This document shows, one piece after another, positions 1 through 7,198 of a stretch of DNA of 21,604 bases; the stretch's first letter is position 1; each line of letters opens with the position of its first letter. The position numbers were made by a program, and so were the translations under genes. The stretch spans positions 1-21,604 of the IMG/VR virus record IMGVR_UViG_3300005528_000229; one strand, 5' to 3'. The DNA comes from a virus. Under the pieces are notes generated by a model. The model was given only the letters and a program-made list of their open reading frames with translations, searched no databases and was not told where the DNA came from.

Positions 1-1
1 A

Positions 2-169
2 ACTGCTTATGATGAGTTGCGTACTATAGTTTCTCAAATCGAAAAAGAAGAAGAATTAGAGAAAAAAGCTTTTGATAAAGATGCAGGTAAGTTATTAGAT
101 TTGAAATTAATGTCCGTTGCTTTTGCTGTTATAGTGACTTATATACTTCACGCAGCAGGGTTAATTTAA
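2..169 (+). CDS. C-terminal fragment of a membrane-anchored protein (5' end outside window)
   Basis: An open frame enters from the left edge and stops with TAA at 167-169; 55 residues are visible. The first half is charged and helical (Glu/Lys-rich), and the last 20 residues form one hydrophobic segment ending in HAAGLI. It looks like the tail of a C-terminally anchored membrane protein. The next gene starts one base after its stop codon, so the two are probably translationally coupled. I do not recognise the family. The start and most of the protein may be missing. Confidence 0.6.
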   Translation, partial: TAYDELRTIVSQIEKEEELEKKAFDKDAGKLLDLKLMSVAFAVIVTYILHAAGLI

Positions 170-379
170 ATGGAATTTTCTTTAAATGGGTTGATGAATG
201 TATTTAATTCAGCACCCTTAGTAGTAATGTCGTTAGTGGGTGTTTTTACAATTGCAGCGTTAATATACAACGCTACTGAGCAAAGAACATTTCAACAAGA
301 ACAAGATAACTCATTGGTGTTATCTATTTTAAGTGGAATGTTAATACTTGGTATGTTAATTGTAGTAACACAACTATGA
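170..379 (+). CDS. small two-pass membrane protein, unknown function
   Basis: A 69-residue protein with two hydrophobic segments, at about residues 15-35 and 48-68. They are separated by a polar, Gln/Glu-rich loop containing the string EQRTFQQEQDN. The ATG follows the preceding stop directly, and the last bases overlap the next start (ATGA), so it is one link in a chain of coupled membrane-protein genes. Two helices and small size would fit a holin-like or antiholin-like protein. Nothing specific supports that, and a lysis gene is not adjacent. Confidence 0.65.
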   Translation: MEFSLNGLMNVFNSAPLVVMSLVGVFTIAALIYNATEQRTFQQEQDNSLVLSILSGMLILGMLIVVTQL

Positions 380-537
380 ACAACTTTCATCAGTATGTGC
401 AAGACTTACGAGACTATCGTGATTCTTTAGTGAGAGCAAGAAAGGCTAGGCGAAACGAATACATAAAGCAGATACCGTATAAACCATGGTTTTGGATGGC
501 ATATTTTTTTATATTATTATTGATTTATCCTTTTTAA
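376..537 (+). CDS. 53-aa protein with C-terminal membrane anchor
   Basis: The ATG overlaps the TGA of the preceding gene in an ATGA junction and the frame runs to TAA at 535-537. The first 35 residues are strongly basic and helical (the region around RARKARRNEY). The last 17 are aromatic and hydrophobic (WFWMAYFFILLLIYPF), typical of a tail anchor with the basic part in the cytoplasm. The family is not recognised. The coupled start and the absence of another frame argue that it is real. Confidence 0.55.
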   Translation: MNNFHQYVQDLRDYRDSLVRARKARRNEYIKQIPYKPWFWMAYFFILLLIYPF

Positions 538-552
538 TTTAAGAAAGTGCCG

Positions 553-846
553 ATGATGAATGATAAAAAATTACTCAAGTGGTTATTGTTACTGATCGTG
601 TTGCCAATAGGTCTTGCAGTTTTTGGTGGAGATCGTTTTCGTTATCCTTGCCAAGATCCAGCAAATTGGGATAAAGACATGTGCCAAAAGCCAACTTGTG
701 ATGTAACAAGAACATGTCCAGAACATGTATTCAAAGGTGGCCGTGATCCAAGATTAGGAGCTCCCGCTGATCAATTACCACAAGGATCTTTAACTCTATC
801 ACAAACACCAAATACACCTCAACTGACAGGAGTGAATTGCAAATGA
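553..846 (+). CDS. exported or membrane-anchored Cys-containing small protein
   Basis: A 97-residue product. I chose the ATG at 553 because AAGAAAG at 541-547 is well placed as a ribosome-binding site; a GTG at 547 is an alternative. Residues 6-23 form a hydrophobic signal/anchor after a Lys-rich start. The remainder is polar, with several Cys residues (PCQDP, DMCQKPTC, RTCPEH, and the penultimate residue), consistent with a disulfide-containing periplasmic domain. The last bases overlap the following start (ATGA). Similar small proteins occur in T4-like phages, as far as I recall, but no function is known to me. Confidence 0.65.
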   Translation: MMNDKKLLKWLLLLIVLPIGLAVFGGDRFRYPCQDPANWDKDMCQKPTCDVTRTCPEHVFKGGRDPRLGAPADQLPQGSLTLSQTPNTPQLTGVNCK

Positions 847-1397
847 ATTTATTCAATAAAGAAGAAGAAAAACAAAAAGAGGAACAAACACCTTTCATGT
901 ACACCGAAGATCAGTTGATGGCTCGACTGAAATTCTTTATCGGCATTTGTTTATCATTGACACTAACAGGCATTGTATTTGTTGTACTGTATTCAATTAT
1001 ATTTGTTACACAACCACTCAACGCTATGTCGCCAATTGATCAGAAGTTTTTCGAACTTCTAATTCCAATTTCAACATTTCTAACAGGCATTTTATCTGGC
1101 ATTATGTTGGCAGGAAAAGATGACAAAGAAGCAAAGATGAAAGCAATTGAGGCTGCAACACGACCAACAACTGTAAGTCCAAATCCGACAGCACCAACAG
1201 GTTTATCGAGTCCTTCTCCAAGACCAATGATGCCATCACCAAGTGCTTCTTCAGTACCATTTGGTAGTGCGCCAACACCATTTGGCAGTTCACCATCTCC
1301 TTTTGGTGCACCACCAATGCCACCTCCACCTAACGTTCCACCTGTTTCATCGGGACCACCAGGACCTCCAATTATTCCAAGAGGACCTGAGGTCTAA
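843..1397 (+). CDS. two-pass membrane protein with long Pro/Ser-rich tail
   Basis: A 184-residue protein. A charged N-terminus (residues 1-25) is followed by a hydrophobic segment at about 29-54, a polar loop, a second hydrophobic segment at about 64-86, and then a low-complexity tail from about residue 100 to the end dominated by Pro, Ser, Gly and Ala. The ATG at 843 overlaps the previous stop, so I prefer it to the in-frame TTG at 837. A disordered Pro-rich tail on a small membrane protein suggests a tether or an interaction platform. No family is recognised. Confidence 0.65.
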   Translation: MNLFNKEEEKQKEEQTPFMYTEDQLMARLKFFIGICLSLTLTGIVFVVLYSIIFVTQPLNAMSPIDQKFFELLIPISTFLTGILSGIMLAGKDDKEAKMKAIEAATRPTTVSPNPTAPTGLSSPSPRPMMPSPSASSVPFGSAPTPFGSSPSPFGAPPMPPPPNVPPVSSGPPGPPIIPRGPEV

Positions 1398-1398
1398 A

Positions 1399-1512
1399 AT
1401 GATCAAATGGTTTAGGCATCGGCCAGGAAAACATCCGCCGGCGCCTAAACCATTACCAAGCCCTAAAATTAAGTGTTGTTTTTATACAACAACTTACTTG
1501 ACAATCTGTTGA
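1399..1512 (+). CDS. possible 37-aa Pro-rich basic peptide
   Basis: An ATG two bases after the previous stop opens a 37-codon frame ending TGA at 1510-1512. It begins MIKWFRHRPGKHPP and continues Pro/Lys-rich. Its 3' part runs through the palindrome at 1474-1491 and the -35 box of the promoter at 1498-1526, so selection there is at least partly regulatory. It may be a genuine short gene or just the run-out after the preceding gene. Confidence 0.3.
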   Translation: MIKWFRHRPGKHPPAPKPLPSPKIKCCFYTTTYLTIC

Positions 1513-1526
1513 TTATGCTATATAAT
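1474..1526 (+). promoter_or_regulatory. early-type promoter with upstream palindrome (module copy A)
   Basis: A palindrome TGTTGT-N6-ACAACA (1474-1491) is followed after exactly 6 nt by a perfect -35 box TTGACA (1498-1503). A 17-nt spacer then leads to a perfect -10 box TATAAT (1521-1526). The predicted start is near 1533. The first gene begins at 1556, with GGAG about 10 nt upstream of its ATG. The same arrangement occurs at 8130-8182 and 9482-9534. The box sequences are host sigma70 consensus, consistent with early phage expression. Confidence 0.85.
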
Positions 1527-1555
1527 ACCAAGACTAGTGAAAATGGAGATTTGAC

Positions 1556-2635
1556 ATGGCTCGCATTACTGATGCAAACCTTGCATTTGCAGGACATGAA
1601 CCTAAATTCTCGGTAGAATTATCGCCGATTGATGTAATTAAAACTTTGTCATGGTATTCTCAAAACAAAGACACCAAAGACGCCTACAAATATGCTTCAG
1701 ATTATTTTAAGAAGAAGCATAAACTTGATGTATCAAATGTAATCAAACAATTTCCTCCCACATTTGGTTGGATCTGCCGTATCGTAACGAATGGTGGTCT
1801 ACTTAATGTCAAAGATCAAATTTGGTTCGATGGTGAAATTACCAAAGTAAAAAATGTTTTAAGTGGGCTAAAAAATGTTGTTGAAGAAAAGCCTAAAGTA
1901 AATGTAATTAACATTCAAGACCGTATTCGTGCTAAGGCTGATGATTGTATTGCAGAACTAGAAGGTCAAGTTGATGAATTAATTGCATCTGGTTTTTCTG
2001 CTAACTCACAACCTTATGCTGTGTTTCATACTTTGCAAATCAAAGATGCTCAAACAAAATATATTGTTGAATGGGCAAAGAGTAAACGAATTGAGTTTGA
2101 CGATGTGATGAATACTGATGACAAAGAATTGAAAGAGGCATATTCAAACTTTACCAAACCGCAGTTAAAAAAGATGGTTGCGTATTTTGATCAAGTGATT
2201 CTAGATTGCCAGAAAGTTTCAGGTGAGAAAACCAAATCACGCAAACCACGCAAACGGAAGGCAAAATCGCCAGATCAATTGGTAGCAAAGTTAAACTATT
2301 TACCTGAGTTTAAAGAATTGGGCTTGACTTCCGTAAAAGTTACTGATATAATTGGTGCTATGTCATTGTGGGTGTTTAATACAAAAACCCGTAAACTCGG
2401 TGTTTATCATGCCGAAGATGCAGGTGGTTTGTCAGTAAAAGGATCAACGATTTTAAACTTTGCAGAATCAAAAAGTATGCAAAAGAAATTGCGTAAACCT
2501 GAAGTTGTACTGCCTGAAGTATTAAATGGTGGCAAAGTAATTCTTCGTAACTTATTAGATGGTATTAACTCCGTTCCGCATTGGTTGAATGGTCGTATTA
2601 ACAAAGATACAATTTTATTGAAAGTAACAAAATGA
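1556..2635 (+). CDS. conserved phage protein of unknown function, 359 aa
   Basis: First gene behind the promoter at 1498-1526, with GGAG in the leader. The 359-residue protein is soluble. Residues about 225-238 form a very basic patch (Lys/Arg-rich, around KSRKPRKRKAKS) that may be a linker or nucleic-acid contact. The C-terminal part (about 240-359) appears to be a separate domain. Similar proteins occur in T4-like phages of aquatic bacteria as I recall them, always without a function. Its position at the head of a promoter suggests early expression. Confidence 0.75.
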   Translation: MARITDANLAFAGHEPKFSVELSPIDVIKTLSWYSQNKDTKDAYKYASDYFKKKHKLDVSNVIKQFPPTFGWICRIVTNGGLLNVKDQIWFDGEITKVKNVLSGLKNVVEEKPKVNVINIQDRIRAKADDCIAELEGQVDELIASGFSANSQPYAVFHTLQIKDAQTKYIVEWAKSKRIEFDDVMNTDDKELKEAYSNFTKPQLKKMVAYFDQVILDCQKVSGEKTKSRKPRKRKAKSPDQLVAKLNYLPEFKELGLTSVKVTDIIGAMSLWVFNTKTRKLGVYHAEDAGGLSVKGSTILNFAESKSMQKKLRKPEVVLPEVLNGGKVILRNLLDGINSVPHWLNGRINKDTILLKVTK

Positions 2636-2838
2636 AAGTGACAATGATTGATCCGCCAAGCGGTTGGATGTATGACTTTCCTAAAGCGATGCCTAAAAAG
2701 TTTGATACTTTTGAAGAACAGCGTGCATGGTTAGTTTCTGAGGGTTATCCTCAAAAATTAATTGATGAATTTGGCGATCATTTTTATTGCAGATATTGGG
2801 AAGAAGATGACCATGAACTTCCACCACATACTGATTGA
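2632..2838 (+). CDS. small acidic protein, unknown function
   Basis: A 68-residue product whose ATG overlaps the previous TGA (ATGA). It is rich in Trp, Tyr, Phe and acidic residues, especially near the C-terminus (EEDDHELPPHTD). No domain is recognised. The coupled start and similar composition to the next gene suggest one transcription unit. Confidence 0.65.
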   Translation: MKVTMIDPPSGWMYDFPKAMPKKFDTFEEQRAWLVSEGYPQKLIDEFGDHFYCRYWEEDDHELPPHTD

Positions 2839-2846
2839 GAATTGAC

Positions 2847-3380
2847 ATGACCATATATCTAAATGATGAACGTGATTATACACCAATCGTAGAAGAATGG
2901 GTTCGTTGGTTTTATGAAACTATGGATATCAACGACCCATATCTTCGGCCAGGCAACGAATCAGGTGAGGCGCCAGATGGTGTCAAAATTATCTTTGATG
3001 GTTTTGGTGACTATGAAGGCGAAAATGAAAATGGTGAATATGTTTATGAAGAAGCTGGCAATAAGAATATGGTTAGTTTTGCCGTTTTCGTACATAAAAC
3101 ATCTTTGACGGAAGATTTTCCCGAACATGAACAAACGCCATGGGCATTGATACATCGACCAAAAGAAGAAGTTTGCATCTATGCTTGGTATGATGTTGAA
3201 AATGATCAATTAGATATTATACCTTTTGAGGATAATAATTCTACTGAACTTGACCACGAATTTGTAACCGATTTAATTTTCAAAATTGCAGAGCGTGATG
3301 GTTTTGATTTTGATGATGACAAAGAAGAAAGACTACCTTCAAATGCTTGGCCATTTCCAACGAAAGCTAAAGATGACTGA
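2847..3380 (+). CDS. strongly acidic protein of unknown function, 177 aa
   Basis: I chose ATG 2847; an in-frame TTG at 2835 overlapping the previous stop is the alternative, and neither has a strong ribosome-binding site. The product has a conspicuous excess of Asp and Glu throughout, for example GDYEGENENGEYVYEEAG, and a run of acidic residues near the end. Aromatic residues are frequent, suggesting a folded domain. Such charge could reflect a DNA-mimic or partner-binding role, but only composition supports that. It overlaps the next gene by 8 nt. Confidence 0.65.
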   Translation: MTIYLNDERDYTPIVEEWVRWFYETMDINDPYLRPGNESGEAPDGVKIIFDGFGDYEGENENGEYVYEEAGNKNMVSFAVFVHKTSLTEDFPEHEQTPWALIHRPKEEVCIYAWYDVENDQLDIIPFEDNNSTELDHEFVTDLIFKIAERDGFDFDDDKEERLPSNAWPFPTKAKDD

Positions 3381-3528
3381 AAAAGAAGAACAGAGATTAT
3401 ACCGAATCTTATTTGAAGATAGTGCTGAAGAAGTAGGTAATGAAGTTTATGAGTTGTACGATACAGTTACGGAAATAATTCAAAATAGAGCGCCAATATT
3501 GCCTCAAAAACAAAGAGTTTTACACTAA
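3373..3528 (+). CDS. 51-aa acidic helical protein
   Basis: The start ATG at 3373 lies inside the end of the preceding gene, next to an AAAG-rich sequence. The product begins MTEKEEQRLYRILFEDSAEE and is predicted helical, with an acidic first half. It ends 12 nt before the RNase H gene. No family is recognised. Confidence 0.55.
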   Translation: MTEKEEQRLYRILFEDSAEEVGNEVYELYDTVTEIIQNRAPILPQKQRVLH

Positions 3529-3540
3529 AATATCCTTACT

Positions 3541-4389
3541 ATGATATTAATTGATTTTAATCAGGTAGCAATTTCAAATCTGATGGAACAAATCGGATCT
3601 TCCAAAACTGCGGTAGAAGAAGGTCTGGTTCGCCATATGATTTTAAATACTATTCGTACCTATGTGAAGAAGTTTAAAAATTCACATGGGCCGGAAGTTG
3701 TTATTGCCTGTGACAACAAAAAGTATTGGCGCCGAGAAATTTTCCCTCATTACAAAGCTGGTAGAAAGAAAATTCGTGATTCTTCTGGTCATGATTGGAA
3801 TACCATATTTGAATGCCTGAATAAAATTCGTGAAGAACTCAAACAATACTCGCCTTACAAAGTGATCGATGTTGATACTTGTGAGGCAGATGATATTATT
3901 GCGGTTCTTACAATGCGATATTCAGTACATGAAAAAGTAATGATTCTTTCTTCAGATAAAGACTTTGCTCAATTACAAAAGTTTCCTAATGTTGAACAGT
4001 ATTCACCAATTTTAAAGAAATATATTAAAGAACCATTACCAGCATTTCAACTCAAACAACTAATCATTCGAGGAGACAAAGGTGACGGCATTCCTAACAT
4101 TCTGTCTATGGACTCTGTGTTTGTTACTGGTGGACGCCAGAAACCAATCACAGAAGCAAAAATCATCAAATGGATGAATCAAGAGCCTACAGAATTTTGT
4201 AATGAAGAAATGTTTCGCAATTATACCAGAAACGAAATGTTAATTGATTTGACAAAAATACCTGAAAATCTGAAGCAATCTATTATAGATACCTATGAGA
4301 GCGCAAAAGGCCATTCAAAGCAAGAATTTATGAATTATATGATTGCGAACCGTCTCAAAAATCTTATTGAAGTGATTGATGAATTCTAA
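3541..4389 (+). CDS. rnh: T4-type RNase H / 5'-3' exonuclease (FEN family)
   Basis: The protein resembles T4 RNase H, which removes the RNA primers of Okazaki fragments and some adjoining DNA. The metal-binding acids of the FEN-1/5' nuclease family are visible in order: Asp5 (LIDFN), Asp58 (ACDN), Glu115/Asp117/Asp118 (CEADD), Asp139 and Asp141 (SSDKDF), and Asp179/Asp182 (GDKGDGIPN, the start of the helix-hairpin-helix DNA-binding part). Lys72 to Lys77 lie in the expected arch region. At 282 residues it is a little shorter than the T4 enzyme. In T4, rnh sits next to dsbA-33-59; here those genes are about 15.7 kb downstream. Confidence 0.93.
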   Translation: MILIDFNQVAISNLMEQIGSSKTAVEEGLVRHMILNTIRTYVKKFKNSHGPEVVIACDNKKYWRREIFPHYKAGRKKIRDSSGHDWNTIFECLNKIREELKQYSPYKVIDVDTCEADDIIAVLTMRYSVHEKVMILSSDKDFAQLQKFPNVEQYSPILKKYIKEPLPAFQLKQLIIRGDKGDGIPNILSMDSVFVTGGRQKPITEAKIIKWMNQEPTEFCNEEMFRNYTRNEMLIDLTKIPENLKQSIIDTYESAKGHSKQEFMNYMIANRLKNLIEVIDEF

Positions 4390-4808
4390 TGAGTGCAGAA
4401 AAACTATATTCAGAAATTTTTGAAGAATTTGAAAAAGCAGAAACAAAAGAACAACGAATTCAAGTTCTGAGGGCAAACTATCATCCCTCTCTCCGTGATT
4501 TTCTAATCATGGCATTTAATCCTAACATTAAATTTGATGTTGAGGTTCCTAATTACAGACCTGCTCCTGAACCAGCCGGCCTTAATTACACATATTTGGA
4601 CATGGAAGTGCCCAAACTCTATCGTTTTATCAAAGATCATCCAAAGCGGTCACCAAACATAACTGAAAAGAAAAAGACACAAATTCTTACTGTTATACTT
4701 GAAGCGTTGCACAAAGATGAAGCTGATCTTTTGGTGAGACTACTCAAAAAACAATTCAAAATAAAAAACCTAACAGTAAAACTTATACAAGAAGCATACG
4801 GACTTTAA
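4389..4808 (+). CDS. conserved T4-like phage protein (DUF6433-like)
   Basis: A 139-residue protein coupled to rnh by a TAATG junction. It is mostly helical. The N-terminal part contains LRANYHPSLRDFLIMAFNP, followed by a Pro-rich stretch (PNYRPAPEPAGLNYTYL) and a C-terminal helical region with EALHKDEADLLVRLLKKQ. The pattern resembles a family I remember as DUF6433, common in T4-like phages of aquatic bacteria, frequently near replication genes. The function is unknown and the family assignment is from memory. Confidence 0.75.
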   Translation: MSAEKLYSEIFEEFEKAETKEQRIQVLRANYHPSLRDFLIMAFNPNIKFDVEVPNYRPAPEPAGLNYTYLDMEVPKLYRFIKDHPKRSPNITEKKKTQILTVILEALHKDEADLLVRLLKKQFKIKNLTVKLIQEAYGL

Positions 4809-4809
4809 T

Positions 4810-5556
4810 ATGAAGATTGTTGTGGTATCTGGAGGATTTGATCCTCTACATTCGGGTCATATTTCTTATTTAAATTCAGCAAAAGCACACGGCGACAAAT
4901 TAATTGTCGGTGTAAATTCCGATGAGTGGTTGATTCGCAAAAAAGGTCGAGCATTCATGTCTCTATTTGAACGTACTCGAATTTTACAACATATAAGAGA
5001 AGTTGACCATGTTGTTGAATTTGATGACTCAGATGGTAGTGCTAAACACCTTTTACAAATAGTAAAACAAACTTGGCCGAATGATGAAATCATTTTTGCA
5101 AATGGTGGTGATCGAACACAAGATAATATACCAGAAATGTCGGTTGAAGGAGTAAAATTTGTTTTTGCTGTTGGTGGCGGAAACAAAATGAATTCATCAT
5201 CATGGATACTTGATGAGTGGAAATCACCTAAAACTGAAAGGCCATGGGGTCATTATCGTGTACTGTATGAATCAGAAAATACCAAAGTGAAAGAATTGAC
5301 GGTAAATCCAGGTCAATCGTTAAGTATGCAAAAACATGAATTCCGAAATGAACATTGGCATGTTGTTGAAGGCACAGGCGTATTGTATGAAGAACGTAAA
5401 AGTTCTAACGATACAATAACTTTATATAAACATAATCAAGTTACAATACCATGTGGTGTCTGGCATCGATTATCGAATGAATCAAATGATTTACTGAAAA
5501 TTGTAGAAATACAATATGGCCAAAAATGTCAAGAAGAAGATATTGAAAGAAGATGA
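4810..5556 (+). CDS. bifunctional: HldE/RfaE-type nucleotidyltransferase fused to type II PMI cupin
   Basis: Residues about 1-125 form a cytidylyltransferase-like domain. It has the nucleotide-binding HxGH motif His14-Ser-Gly-His17, then IVGVNSDEW, FERTRIL and a late NGGDR (residues 98-102), as in the second domain of HldE/RfaE and its glycerol-phosphate relatives. Residues about 145-248 form a cupin matching the C-terminal part of type II phosphomannose isomerases: PWGHYR at 145-150, VNPGQSLSMQKH to EHW with probable metal ligands His176 and His182, IPCGVWHRL with His219, and the terminal acidic DIERR. The usual GDP-mannose pyrophosphorylase half is absent. It is the first of three coupled sugar genes. 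The substrate is not predictable. Confidence 0.85.
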   Translation: MKIVVVSGGFDPLHSGHISYLNSAKAHGDKLIVGVNSDEWLIRKKGRAFMSLFERTRILQHIREVDHVVEFDDSDGSAKHLLQIVKQTWPNDEIIFANGGDRTQDNIPEMSVEGVKFVFAVGGGNKMNSSSWILDEWKSPKTERPWGHYRVLYESENTKVKELTVNPGQSLSMQKHEFRNEHWHVVEGTGVLYEERKSSNDTITLYKHNQVTIPCGVWHRLSNESNDLLKIVEIQYGQKCQEEDIERR

Positions 5557-6308
5557 AAGTAGCCGTAATTACACCTACAATTGGAGCTGACCACTTTGCT
5601 AAATGTTTAGAATCAGTTCAAAATCAAACATATGACAATCTTGTACATTATATTTTTGTTGACGGCAATCAGTATTTGGATATGGCTGATGGGCATATTA
5701 ATAAAGTTGGAAATAGAAAACAAATATCAAGAATCACGCTTGAAGAAAACATTGGCAAAGGTTGGTACGGACATAGAGTTTATTCTGCTTGTTCTTTTTT
5801 GGTCAACGCTGACATTATTTGTTACCTTGATGAAGATAATTGGTACGAACCTAACCATGTTGAAGAATTGGTTAATGTCATTAAAGATGGAAATGATTGG
5901 GCATATTCTTTACGAAAAATTTATGACAAGCAAGGTGAATACCTCTGTGAAGATAACTGTGAATCGTTGGGTAAATGGCCTGTATATTTTAATCATGAAG
6001 TATTCCATATTGATACCTCCTCTTTTGCTGTTAAGCGTGATGTTGCTACTCGTATAGGTCACGCATGGTACGGCCAATGGGGTGCGGACAGACAATTCTT
6101 TGGTGCGATTAAGCATCACTATCCAAAATATGATTGTTCACGCCAGCACACACTATGTTACAGATTAGATGGAAATCCTAATTCTGTGACGAAAGATTTT
6201 TTTGATCAAGGCAATTTTACAACAAACCAAAAATACAACGGTAAATATCCATGGAAAGAAGAACGGCTCTCATCACCGGGGGAAGTGGTTACCTTGGTAA
6301 TCACTTAG
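5553..6308 (+). CDS. family 2 (GT-A fold) glycosyltransferase
   Basis: The start overlaps the previous stop (ATGA). The N-terminus MKVAVITPTIGADHFAKCLE with VQNQTYDN is the classical GT2 nucleotide-sugar binding beginning. The metal-binding DxD-like motif is YLDEDNW (Asp93-Glu94-Asp95). A WYGQWGADRQFF stretch further on fits the acceptor/catalytic acidic region. No membrane segment is apparent, so it is a soluble enzyme of 251 residues. Context with a nucleotidyltransferase-cupin and an epimerase points to synthesis or modification of a surface glycan. The last 58 nt overlap the epimerase gene. Confidence 0.85.
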   Translation: MKVAVITPTIGADHFAKCLESVQNQTYDNLVHYIFVDGNQYLDMADGHINKVGNRKQISRITLEENIGKGWYGHRVYSACSFLVNADIICYLDEDNWYEPNHVEELVNVIKDGNDWAYSLRKIYDKQGEYLCEDNCESLGKWPVYFNHEVFHIDTSSFAVKRDVATRIGHAWYGQWGADRQFFGAIKHHYPKYDCSRQHTLCYRLDGNPNSVTKDFFDQGNFTTNQKYNGKYPWKEERLSSPGEVVTLVIT

Positions 6309-7198
6309 CAAAAGACCTAAAACAAAAAGGTTGGGAAGTAGTAACACTTGACCGAAAAACCTGTAGTAACAAATATGTTGATTCACATTTTCGTGGCGAT
6401 GTTCGTGACGCCGATGTGTTAATGCAGATATTTGAAACATATCAGGTCAATACAGTTTTTCATCTTGCAGGTCGCATTGAAGTTGGTGAATCATTTAAAG
6501 ATCCAACTTTATTTTATGATGTGAATCTTGGTGGCACCTGCAAACTTTTACATATGATGAAATTATATGGTGTTAAAAACATTGTATATTCTTCATCTGC
6601 TGCAGTATATAAACAACAAGGTCGTAACTTAAAAGAAGATGATGAAATCGCTCACAATTCACCATATGGTTATACTAAATATGCGTCTGAATGGGCCATC
6701 CGTGATTCGAATTTAAATTACGTTATTTTCAGATATTTCAACCTAGCTGGCGCAGATCCAGACAATGAATTTGGTGAGTGTCACAATCCAGAAACTCATC
6801 TAATTCCACGAATTCTACAAAATCTAAATAAAGTACAAATATATGGAAAAGACTATCTTACAAACGATGGAACGTGTATTCGTGATTACGTGCATGTTTC
6901 TGATGTTGCCTCTGCCCATGCTGATGGGGCAGATTACCTCAATGCAAGCGGGCAATCCGTTATTCTTAACTTGGGTACTGGGGTAGGATACTCGGTATTA
7001 GAAATAATTGGCAAAATTGAAGAAGTTACCAAGAAAAAGATTACCTATACCTTCCTCCCACGTAGACCTGGTGACCCGACCCGATTGGTTGCCGATGTTA
7101 CTCTTGCCGAAAAAGTCTTGAATTTTCGGCCAAAGTATGATATAATGAACATTCTACAAACAGCACATAACTGGCAAACTACACAAAATGGCAAGTAA
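6251..7198 (+). CDS. galE: NAD-dependent sugar epimerase, UDP-glucose 4-epimerase type
   Basis: An extended SDR enzyme of 315 residues. The Rossmann NAD motif is GGSGYLG at residues 10-16, followed by GDVRD (49-53) and FHLAGRIEVGES. The catalytic set is Ser115/Ser116 (YSSSAAVY) with Tyr139-x3-Lys143 (YGYTK). RYFNLAGADP and DGTCIRDYVHVSDVA are typical of GalE-type epimerases, as is RRPGDPTRLVADV near the end. It probably interconverts UDP-hexoses for the adjacent glycosyltransferase. The start lies 58 nt inside the previous gene without a clear ribosome-binding site, and its end overlaps clpP by 11 nt. Exact sugar specificity is unknown. Confidence 0.9.
   Translation: MERRTALITGGSGYLGNHLAKDLKQKGWEVVTLDRKTCSNKYVDSHFRGDVRDADVLMQIFETYQVNTVFHLAGRIEVGESFKDPTLFYDVNLGGTCKLLHMMKLYGVKNIVYSSSAAVYKQQGRNLKEDDEIAHNSPYGYTKYASEWAIRDSNLNYVIFRYFNLAGADPDNEFGECHNPETHLIPRILQNLNKVQIYGKDYLTNDGTCIRDYVHVSDVASAHADGADYLNASGQSVILNLGTGVGYSVLEIIGKIEEVTKKKITYTFLPRRPGDPTRLVADVTLAEKVLNFRPKYDIMNILQTAHNWQTTQNGK

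Noticed and set aside
5632-6057. 141-codon hydrophobic + strand ORF inside the glycosyltransferase
   Set aside because: An out-of-frame shadow; the GT2 frame carries all conserved motifs and there is no start signal.
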